37,621 bases of DNA. Source: an uncultured Eubacteriales bacterium (GTDB taxonomy: Bacteria > Bacillota > Clostridia > Christensenellales > Borkfalkiaceae). The DNA lies in the NCBI GenBank assembly GCA_902797945.1, contig CADBUU010000080.1:1-37621 (forward strand). Reading direction: 5' to 3'. Below, piece after piece: positions 6,935 to 13,167 of the stretch. The position numbers were made by a program, and so were the translations under genes. How positions within the stretch are numbered: the stretch's first letter is position 1; each line of letters starts with the position of its first letter. The notes below the pieces were generated by a model that saw nothing but the letters and a program-made list of their open reading frames with translations, did no database searches and had not been told where the DNA came from.

Positions 6935-8530
6935 ATGAAGAGCAAGAAGTTATTGACTTTGATATCGGCGCTTACGGCTGCGACCGTTGCCGTCGGATCA
7001 TATACTGCCGTCGCGTTTGCGGACGACGAGGGAAACGTTACGCAACCTTCCGTTTCATACGGACTTCGTTACGAAAACGGAACTACCGAGAAAGCCGCCT
7101 ACGCCAATCCCTTTGATTATATCGTTCAATACGAGGACGGCGAAGAAGTTGCTTTCGACGCGGAAATAAGCGATTTCAGCGTTTGGTCGGGTAACGACGA
7201 AGTTCCCGAAACGGCTTATGATTTCAATAAAGAAAATCTTACCGTAGAATATTATATTACCGACGACTTTTCCGAACAGGGAATAGAATACGTCGTGAAG
7301 GTTACCGTCGACGGGGAAGTTTACGAGACTAACGTAAACGTTGCGTTGCACGCCCCGGAAAATTCGCTCTATTACGATTTTGACGACGAAAAATTGGAAG
7401 CGGCGAAACATGCGGTTGAAGAGGCTACGGACAACCTTGACGGGAAAACTTCCCTTTCGCTTACTTCAACCGAAGTTACCGAAGCCCTTTGGAATCTCGT
7501 CAAGTCGGAAGTATTTGCGAGAAAGGACCTTAAAATATCCCTTTACGTCGTTACTCCCGGTTCCGGACTTCCTACGTCCGCGACTTCGACTAATACTATC
7601 AGCCTTAGCGCGAGCGGTGAATACAGATTCTGGGTTTTATATCAAGACGCCGAACGCGGCGAATACAACAACAATATGACGACCGACGACCTCGTTTTCC
7701 GCAAAGTAGGAGACGATTATGGTTGGTATGACGCTACCGGAAAACTCGTCGTTCCCGTTTTCTCTTTTAATTTCGTTGCCGAGACCGAGCCGAAAGTAAC
7801 TCCTTCGGGCGGCGGAGAAAGAGGAATACTCAACTATAAATATAACGACGTGACGTTTGCCGTTGAAAACGGAACGGTCGAAAGCATCGAACTTTTCTAT
7901 CGTGCGAGCGAAACCGACGAATGGGCAAAGGCAACCGAGGACGAGGCAACTTTCGACGCCGAAACCTTTACTTCCTCTTCGATCAACTTTACTCCCGTAA
8001 AAAAAGGTGAATTTAAAGTCGTTTGCACCGCAATCGGAACAAAGAACGATACGAGAGTTAAAGGCGAAACTACTGTAAAAGTAAACAGAGAATACGAAGT
8101 TGCCGAACTCGTAGATTTAAGAGTTCAACAATTTTTCCAGAATAACTGGCAATCGCTTATATTCCTCGGAATTGCGGTATTGTGTCTTATCGGAATTATC
8201 GTTATAGCATTCTATAAGCCTAAGGACGCTACCGCTAAAAAAGAAAAGACGGTAGTCGAAGAAGAAAAGACTACGGAAGCGGAAGAGATAACCGAAACCG
8301 AGTCGACGGAAGCAGAAACTACGGAAGAGGTTGCAGAAGCGGATAACGAAACTGCCGAAGAACTTACGGAAGAAGTTACCGAAGCGGATAGCGAGACCGC
8401 CGAAGAAACGAATGAAGCGGCTACCGAAGAGACTGCCGAGGTTCAAACCGAAACTACTGCCGAAGAGGCTCCCGTTGAAGAAAAAGCCGAAGAAGTTAAA
8501 GAAGAAGCCGAAGGCGAAAAAACCGAATGA
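6935..8530 (+). CDS. Secreted, membrane-anchored protein with acidic C-terminal tail, unknown function
   Basis: A 531-residue protein of unknown function. Residues 1-30 are a signal peptide (MKSKKLLTL, hydrophobic core, cut near VAFA-DD). Residues about 30-400 would be extracellular and rich in Asp, Thr and Tyr, with beta-type segments suggestive of two or three Ig-like modules. Residues about 404-425 form a transmembrane helix (FLGIAVLCLIGIIVIAF), followed by YKPK and a roughly 105-residue tail of Glu, Thr and Ala with loose repeats such as TEEVAEAD and TEEVTEAD. If the helix is a stop-transfer anchor, the acidic tail is cytoplasmic. AGGAG at 6923-6927 precedes the start, a strong promoter lies upstream, and an intrinsic terminator follows, so this is a single-gene unit. 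No catalytic motif is visible. Confidence 0.8.
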   Translation: MKSKKLLTLISALTAATVAVGSYTAVAFADDEGNVTQPSVSYGLRYENGTTEKAAYANPFDYIVQYEDGEEVAFDAEISDFSVWSGNDEVPETAYDFNKENLTVEYYITDDFSEQGIEYVVKVTVDGEVYETNVNVALHAPENSLYYDFDDEKLEAAKHAVEEATDNLDGKTSLSLTSTEVTEALWNLVKSEVFARKDLKISLYVVTPGSGLPTSATSTNTISLSASGEYRFWVLYQDAERGEYNNNMTTDDLVFRKVGDDYGWYDATGKLVVPVFSFNFVAETEPKVTPSGGGERGILNYKYNDVTFAVENGTVESIELFYRASETDEWAKATEDEATFDAETFTSSSINFTPVKKGEFKVVCTAIGTKNDTRVKGETTVKVNREYEVAELVDLRVQQFFQNNWQSLIFLGIAVLCLIGIIVIAFYKPKDATAKKEKTVVEEEKTTEAEEITETESTEAETTEEVAEADNETAEELTEEVTEADSETAEETNEAATEETAEVQTETTAEEAPVEEKAEEVKEEAEGEKTE

Positions 8531-8538
8531 GGTTATTG

Positions 8539-8568
8539 AGGAGTTGTTTTAACGCAACTCCTTTTTTA
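8539..8568 (+). terminator. Intrinsic terminator after the surface protein gene
   Basis: Stem AGGAGTTG (8539-8546) with CAACTCCT (8555-8562), an 8-nt loop, then a run of T to 8567. A classic rho-independent terminator nine bases after the stop codon. Confidence 0.9.
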
Positions 8569-8576
8569 TATAATTA

Positions 8577-8608
8577 TTGTTAACCTTATGACAAAAATCG
8601 GTTGACAA
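8577..8608 (+). promoter_or_regulatory. BirA operator (biotin repressor box)
   Basis: Left half TTGTTAACC (8577-8585), a 14-bp spacer, right half GGTTGACAA (8600-8608). The right half matches the reverse complement of the left at 8 of 9 positions. This fits the known BirA box of Firmicutes (TTGTTAACC-N14-GGTTAACAA type). The right half contains the -35 hexamer of the birA promoter, so bound holo-BirA would block RNA polymerase and make birA-bioY self-regulating by biotin. Confidence 0.85.
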
Positions 8609-8630
8609 TAATTTTATAAAAGTATATAAT
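8602..8630 (+). promoter_or_regulatory. Consensus sigma-A promoter of birA-bioY
   Basis: TTGACA (8602-8607), 17 bp, TATAAT (8625-8630), matching consensus at all 12 positions. The birA ATG begins seven bases after the -10, where transcription should start, so the mRNA would be leaderless or nearly so. Confidence 0.85.
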
Positions 8631-8636
8631 AAAATT

Positions 8637-9599
8637 ATGTTAAAAGATGAAGTATATTTGTTTCTAAATCAAAAAGTCGGCGAATTCGTTTCAGGCGAAG
8701 AATTGTCGTTAAATCTTAAAAAGTCGAGAACGGCGATATGGAAAGCCGTAGAGAGTTTAAGAAAAGACGGTTACGAAATAGAAGCCGTTACTAACCGCGG
8801 ATACAGGCTCTCCGAGAGTTGCGACGCTATAAATAAAGGCGTTATAGAACGACTTATTACGCAAAAAGGCGTTTCGGTAGACGTTTATAAAGAAGTTACT
8901 TCTACGCTCGATTTAGGCAGGAATTACGCCGTCGGCGGAGGCGAGGGGATAAAAGTTATCGTGGCGGAAAGTCAGACGGAAGGCAGGGGGAGATTTAAAA
9001 GAAAGTTTTATTCTCCTAAGGGCGGACTGTATATGACGATAGTTTTCAGACCGAAGAGGGACGCAAGGACAAATTTATATATTACGGCGGAAGTTGCTGT
9101 CGCCGTTTTACGGGCGGTAAAAGAGATATGCAAGACTGAAACACGCATAAAATGGGTTAACGACTTATATAAAGACGGTAAAAAAGTTTGCGGAATACTC
9201 ACCGAAGCGCAAGTCAATCTCGAAAGCGGAACGACCGATTTCGTCGCTATAGGAATAGGGATAAACGTCGTTAAACCCGAAGGCGGTTTTGCCGACGAAA
9301 TTAAGGATAAAGCGGGCTATATATCGATAAACGAAGGTCTTGACGTTAAGAACAGGCTCGTTGCGAAAATTGTTTCGGAGTTCTTCGATATATACGAAAG
9401 GGAAAAACTTCAAAATATCAGAAAAGAATACGATGATAGCCTTGCGTTCAAAGGAGAAGAGGTAGAGGTCGTATTATCTGACGAAAGTTTCGTCGCGAAA
9501 GAGATCGGAATAACCGAAGATTTCGGACTTATAGTCGAGACGGAGAGCGGTAAAAAAAGAATTTTGAATTACGGAGACGTAACTTTAAAAAATAAATAA
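8637..9599 (+). CDS. birA: Bifunctional biotin-protein ligase / biotin operon repressor
   Basis: A 320-residue group II BirA. Residues 1-60 are a winged helix (EELSLNLKKSRTAIWKAVESL then NRGYRLSE). The ligase domain follows with GRGRFKRKFYSPKGG (116-130), KWVNDLY (172-178, usually KWPNDL), the GKKVCGILTE segment (181-190) and a C-terminal SH3-like part. It forms biotinyl-AMP and biotinylates carboxyl-carrier proteins. With biotinyl-AMP bound it represses its operator, which is visible just upstream at 8577-8608. No Shine-Dalgarno precedes the ATG, consistent with leaderless translation. bioY follows 13 bp downstream, giving a two-gene biotin homeostasis operon. Confidence 0.95.
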   Translation: MLKDEVYLFLNQKVGEFVSGEELSLNLKKSRTAIWKAVESLRKDGYEIEAVTNRGYRLSESCDAINKGVIERLITQKGVSVDVYKEVTSTLDLGRNYAVGGGEGIKVIVAESQTEGRGRFKRKFYSPKGGLYMTIVFRPKRDARTNLYITAEVAVAVLRAVKEICKTETRIKWVNDLYKDGKKVCGILTEAQVNLESGTTDFVAIGIGINVVKPEGGFADEIKDKAGYISINEGLDVKNRLVAKIVSEFFDIYEREKLQNIRKEYDDSLAFKGEEVEVVLSDESFVAKEIGITEDFGLIVETESGKKRILNYGDVTLKNK

Positions 9600-9612
9600 A
9601 AAGGCTTTAATT

Positions 9613-10173
9613 ATGGGCAATATTGACAAAAAAACTTTTTCTGCAAAAAAATTGGCGCTTATCGGACTTTTCGTCGCTCTTATCTGGCTCGGAGCGATAA
9701 TATCCATTCCTATTCCGCCTGTTCCGTTTACTTTACAGACGCTTTTCGTTTTGATGGCGGGGGCTTTGCTCGGCGGAGTTGAAGGCGCGATATGCGTTGC
9801 CGTATATATTTTTATGGGACTTATAGGAATACCCGTATTTTCGGGGTTTTCGTCGGGATTTTCTTACGTTTTAAATCCGAAATTCGGGTTTTTGGTGGGG
9901 TTTGTTTTCAGCGCGCTCGTTACCGGTCTTGTTATAGGGAAGAGGAAAGACGCAAGTTATAAACGAATTATAACCGCCGTTTTTACGGGAACGGTAGTAA
10001 CTTACGTTTTCGGAATAGTATATTTTTTATTTCTTAAAGCGTTTTATCTCGGCGGAGAAATAAATATGTGGAATATATTGCTCTCCTTTTGGATAACGTT
10101 TATTCCTACCGATATAGCGAAAGGCGCAATAGTCGTCTTTACCACAAAAAAACTCTCGCCCTTATTATATTGA
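9613..10173 (+). CDS. bioY: BioY, substrate-binding (S) component of biotin ECF transporter
   Basis: A 186-residue membrane protein with about six hydrophobic segments and the BioY signatures ISIPIPPVPFTLQTLFVLMA, GLIGIPVFSG and YVLNPKFGFLVGF. It captures biotin at the membrane and works with a shared ECF energy module (EcfAA'T), which is not in this window. It lies 13 bp after birA, so it should be controlled by the BirA box upstream of birA. No biotin synthesis genes are seen here, which suggests reliance on uptake, although they could lie elsewhere. Confidence 0.95.
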   Translation: MGNIDKKTFSAKKLALIGLFVALIWLGAIISIPIPPVPFTLQTLFVLMAGALLGGVEGAICVAVYIFMGLIGIPVFSGFSSGFSYVLNPKFGFLVGFVFSALVTGLVIGKRKDASYKRIITAVFTGTVVTYVFGIVYFLFLKAFYLGGEINMWNILLSFWITFIPTDIAKGAIVVFTTKKLSPLLY

Positions 10174-10181
10174 CAAATCGT

Positions 10182-10211
10182 TTGACAAGTTCGGTTAAAA
10201 TATATTATACT
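10182..10211 (+). promoter_or_regulatory. Promoter of the acidic protein gene
   Basis: TTGACA (10182-10187), 18 bp, TATACT (10206-10211). A second TTGACA at 10170-10175 overlaps the bioY stop region but has no well-spaced -10. GGGGAG at 10237-10242 is the ribosome site for the gene at 10251. Confidence 0.6.
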
Positions 10212-10250
10212 ATTTATGCTTTTTTACGTTAAAAACGGGGAGAAAAACAA

Positions 10251-11162
10251 ATGATAGAAGATAAAGAAACCGACGAATTGAACGAAGAAGTTCCTCTTGA
10301 AAATTCCGAAGAGGAAATCGAAGATATTTTAATGGAAGAAGGCAGTCTTGACGGCGACGAAAGCGAAGTAAACGAACTTGCAGAAGAAAAATCCGACGAG
10401 GAACAATCGGACGGGCAGGAGGAAACGGACGAAACGACGGAAACTCCCGTAGGTGAAATAACCGAAGGAAGTGAGGAAAATTCCGTCGGAAACACGGAAA
10501 CAATTTCCGACTCTCTTTCAATGCAGACTGCTACGACCGAAAAGGATACGGAGGAAGTAAAAGAAGACAAACCCGAGGCGTTTAAGTTGACTGCGCCTGA
10601 AAATCTCGATGAGATAATGTCGGGGATATGTATGAAGAGGGGCAGAAAACTCATCTATCGTCCGAACGAAGCAATTTTCGAACTTTCGACGACGGTTTTG
10701 GGAACGGATAAGAGCAACGAAGAAAAAATAAAGATAAAAAATATTTTAGACGCAGAGATAAAACAAGGCGTGAAACTCGGTTATCTGGATAAGTTCGACG
10801 GTTTAAAGACGAGCGAACTTAAAGAGGAATACGAAAACGACGTCGTATACGAATTTGCGGAACAGGAATTCAAGAGAACGGGGCTTTTCTACGACGGCAA
10901 AAAGGTAAAGGTCTACGTTTTCGATTGGGATATGAAGGCTTGTCATCACGTCGGCTACGTTTCCGACGAGAGCGCCGAACAACTTATTCCCTACCTTATG
11001 GATAAAGAAAAATACAGTTTTGACGTCAGCGGTATTATTACGGGCGGAAAATTCAAAAAATTCATCAAGGACGAGGAAAGCGGTAAGATAACGATCGAAA
11101 AGGGCAACGACGGAAAGTTGGGCATAGAACTCGACGTAACCGTATTGAACAGAAAAGATTAA
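10251..11162 (+). CDS. Acidic protein with disordered N-terminus, unknown function
   Basis: A 303-residue soluble protein. Residues 1-120 are low-complexity and very acidic (Glu, Asp, Thr, Ser) and should be disordered. Residues about 125-303 are an ordinary mixed domain starting NLDEIMSGICMKRGRKLIYRP. No signal peptide or membrane helix is seen. The segment KVYVFDWDMKACHHVGYVSDESAEQLIPYL faintly recalls the end of HIRAN domains, which bind DNA ends, but this is weak. It has its own promoter and stands alone between bioY and a convergent two-component system. It shares the Glu/Thr-rich composition of the tail of the surface protein at 6935-8530, but not its anchor. Confidence 0.7.
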   Translation: MIEDKETDELNEEVPLENSEEEIEDILMEEGSLDGDESEVNELAEEKSDEEQSDGQEETDETTETPVGEITEGSEENSVGNTETISDSLSMQTATTEKDTEEVKEDKPEAFKLTAPENLDEIMSGICMKRGRKLIYRPNEAIFELSTTVLGTDKSNEEKIKIKNILDAEIKQGVKLGYLDKFDGLKTSELKEEYENDVVYEFAEQEFKRTGLFYDGKKVKVYVFDWDMKACHHVGYVSDESAEQLIPYLMDKEKYSFDVSGIITGGKFKKFIKDEESGKITIEKGNDGKLGIELDVTVLNRKD

Positions 11163-11189
11163 AAAATTATAATAAAACCCGATAAAATT

Positions 11190-11230
11190 GATATGCGCCC
11201 CAAAAGTTAGACACTTTTGGGGCGCATATC
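11190..11230. terminator. Long perfect hairpin between convergent genes
   Basis: An 18-bp perfect inverted repeat (11190-11207 with 11213-11230) and a 5-nt loop TAGAC. It lies between the plus-strand acidic gene and the minus-strand kinase gene, so it may end transcripts from both sides. No T tract follows directly on either strand. The segment CCCCAAAAGTTAGAC resembles the ends of some IS3-family elements from memory, so an insertion-derived origin is possible. Confidence 0.5.
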
Positions 11231-11276
11231 ATAATACTCCGTTTTAAATTTTAGTTTTAAATAATTAAAAACTCTC

Positions 11277-12314
11277 TTATTTTTTGAAGATAACATAAAA
11301 ATCGGTGCCTTTATTTTCGGCGGTGTCGACTTTAAGCGTGATTCCGGTAACTTCTGCGATTTTTTTGACCGTCGCAAGTCCGAGACCGTTTCCCGGCGTG
11401 GAACGGGACTTGTCGCCCCTGAAATATTTGTCGAACATTCTTTTTTTCGTATCTTCGTCCATTCCTATTCCGTTGTCGGATACGCATACCGTAGTGTTTT
11501 TATCGTTTTCGGTTATCGTTATTTTTATCTTTCCGCCGTCGTGAGAAAACTTGACGGCGTTTTGTATAACATTAAGAAAGAGTTGGCTGACGAGTTCTTC
11601 GTTTGATACGACGAAATATTCCGTAAAGTCCGCCTCTAAGTCGATATTTTTCGCTTCCCATTGTTCTTGAAGCATTAAAATTTGTCGGCGAATCTGCTCG
11701 GAAAGGTTGTATAATTTAGATTGCACGTCCAGCCTGTCGTTGTCGAGCCTGTCGAGAAGAAGCGTGCCTGCCGTAAGGTCGATGAGCCTGTCGCTCTCGG
11801 TCATTATAACGTCGAGGTATTCTTTTTGCTCTTCGGGGGAAAGATTTCCCTTGGATAGAATTTTCGCAAATCCCCTTATCGAAACGATAGGAGTTTTAAG
11901 TTCGTGTGAAAAGTCGTTTATAAAATCGTTGTTCGACATTTCCGCTTTTTTAAGGTGTTCGGCAAGTTTTATAAGACTTACCGCAACTTTTTTATATCCG
12001 CCGTCGAGGTCGTCGGGAAGTGTAATATCGCATTTGCCCTTGACGAGATTTTCAGCCATTTTAGCGACCGTTTCGGCGTCTTCGTTGCGTTTGGAAACTC
12101 TACCCATATAAGTAAAAGTTCCCGCCGCCACAGAGAAAATAAATACGAACAGAATAAACCAAAAGGCGTTTTCCATTTGAAATTTTATCGAGCCGACAAA
12201 AGCGCTTATTCCTATTATCAAAAGGAAAAAACCTGCGCACGCAGAACTTGTAAGCACGGCGTGAGCGAGGTCGGAAATTCGGAATTTTTTCTTTTTCCCG
12301 TTATTTTCAGCCAT
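11277..12314 (-). CDS. Sensor histidine kinase of an OmpR-type two-component system
   Basis: A 345-residue kinase. Two hydrophobic segments near residues 20-42 and 48-70 leave almost no extracellular loop, so it lacks a classic external sensor. A HAMP-like linker is followed by the H-box FINDFSHELKTPIVSIRGFA, an N-box (FLNVIQNAVKFSHDGG), the G1 box DNGIGMDEDT, the F-box KYFRGDKSR and the G2 box GNGLGLATVKKI. It autophosphorylates on the H-box His and passes phosphate to the regulator encoded just upstream, overlapping it by 8 bp. The divergent MacB-like ABC gene is a likely target or partner. Confidence 0.92.
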   Translation of the reverse strand: MAENNGKKKKFRISDLAHAVLTSSACAGFFLLIIGISAFVGSIKFQMENAFWFILFVFIFSVAAGTFTYMGRVSKRNEDAETVAKMAENLVKGKCDITLPDDLDGGYKKVAVSLIKLAEHLKKAEMSNNDFINDFSHELKTPIVSIRGFAKILSKGNLSPEEQKEYLDVIMTESDRLIDLTAGTLLLDRLDNDRLDVQSKLYNLSEQIRRQILMLQEQWEAKNIDLEADFTEYFVVSNEELVSQLFLNVIQNAVKFSHDGGKIKITITENDKNTTVCVSDNGIGMDEDTKKRMFDKYFRGDKSRSTPGNGLGLATVKKIAEVTGITLKVDTAENKGTDFYVIFKK

Positions 12315-12981
12315 TAGTCTTTACCGCCTTATAGCCAAGCCCTCTGACAGATTTTATTTCTACGCCGACTGTTTCGGGTATTTTTTCCCTTATGCGGTTG
12401 ATGTGGACGTTTAAAGTGTGGTCGTCTTTATCCGACGAGCCCCAAATTTCTTCCATAAGTTCGTTTCTCGTAAATATTTTACCGAGAGAGGATAGCAATT
12501 TAAATAGGAGAAGAAATTCTTTTTGCGTAAGTCCGCTGTCTTTGCCGTTTACGGTTGCCGACATCGAAGAATAATCGAGGGTAAGATCGCCGAATGTTAT
12601 TTTTTGCTCGGAAGCCGCTTTCGCTCTGCGAAGGAGCGCCTTTATGCGCAAAAGCAACTCTTCTTCATCTACGGGTTTGGTCATATAATCGTCCGCTCCT
12701 ACCATAAATCCGTAATGCTTGTCGGACGGAGATTGTTTAGCCGTTACCATGATTATGGGAATATCGGGATCTTTTTTTCTTATAGATTCGGTGAGACGAA
12801 AACCGCTCATATCGGGAAGCATTATATCCGCCAAGACTATATCGGGACGCTTTTCTTCGAGAAGGCGAAGCGCCTCGGTTGAGTTTTCGGCGAGAATAGG
12901 CATATATCCCCCGTTTTTTAAAACTACGCTCATAAGTTTTCTCGTTCCGAAATCGTCCTCTACAATCAATACGGAAAACAT
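12307..12981 (-). CDS. OmpR/PhoB-family response regulator
   Basis: A 224-residue regulator. The receiver domain (about 1-115) shows the acidic pair in LIVEDD, the phosphoacceptor Asp in LADIMLPDMSG and the conserved Lys in MTKPVDEEE. The C-terminal winged helix (about 130-222) ends in HINRIREKIPETVGVEIKSVRGLGYKAV. The ATG at 12981 is chosen because GGAGGT precedes it by eight bases on the minus strand. The longer reading from 13011 adds ten residues across the ribosome site. It lies upstream of and overlaps its kinase gene, and is divergent from the MacB-like gene 186 bp away. Confidence 0.93.
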   Translation of the reverse strand: MFSVLIVEDDFGTRKLMSVVLKNGGYMPILAENSTEALRLLEEKRPDIVLADIMLPDMSGFRLTESIRKKDPDIPIIMVTAKQSPSDKHYGFMVGADDYMTKPVDEEELLLRIKALLRRAKAASEQKITFGDLTLDYSSMSATVNGKDSGLTQKEFLLLFKLLSSLGKIFTRNELMEEIWGSSDKDDHTLNVHINRIREKIPETVGVEIKSVRGLGYKAVKTNG

Positions 12982-13011
12982 AATCTTACCTCCATAAAAG
13001 ACCTTATACAT

Positions 13012-13040
13012 ATTTTAACATAAAAAGTCGATTAAATAAA
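13012..13040 (-). promoter_or_regulatory. Extended -10 promoter of the first two-component operon
   Basis: On the minus strand, TTTATT (13040-13035), 17 bp, TAAAAT (13017-13012) with the TG in position (TGTTAAAAT). The -35 is poor, so the extended -10 carries the call. A 10-bp inverted repeat, AAAGTCGATT (13024-13033) and AATCGACTTT (13105-13114), spans the divergent region and could be a regulator site. Confidence 0.5.
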
Positions 13041-13121
13041 ACGATTTTGTATAATTTTCGTGAAATAAATTTTAAACTCGTGAAAAAATGATAAAAAACG
13101 CAAAAATCGACTTTATTTATA

Positions 13122-13150
13122 TTTACATTTTTTACGATTATTGTTAAAAT
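13122..13150 (+). promoter_or_regulatory. Extended -10 promoter of the MacB-like ABC gene
   Basis: TTTACA (13122-13127), 17 bp, TAAAAT (13145-13150) with TG at 13142-13143. The start would be near 13157, leaving a very short leader with the ribosome site GAGGTGAT at its 5' end. Confidence 0.6.
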
Positions 13151-13167
13151 ACTATCGAGGTGATAAT

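Noticed and set aside
8300-8520. Tandem repeat array in the surface protein tail
   Set aside because: The units are loose and unequal in length, so this is low-complexity coding sequence rather than a true DNA repeat array.
10229-10654. Minus-strand Ser-rich reading opposite the acidic gene
   Set aside because: It is the complement of Glu/Asp-rich codons and has no promoter, ribosome site or family pattern.
11305-12882. Plus-strand readings opposite the first two-component genes
   Set aside because: They mirror the conserved kinase and regulator motifs on the other strand and lack ribosome sites.
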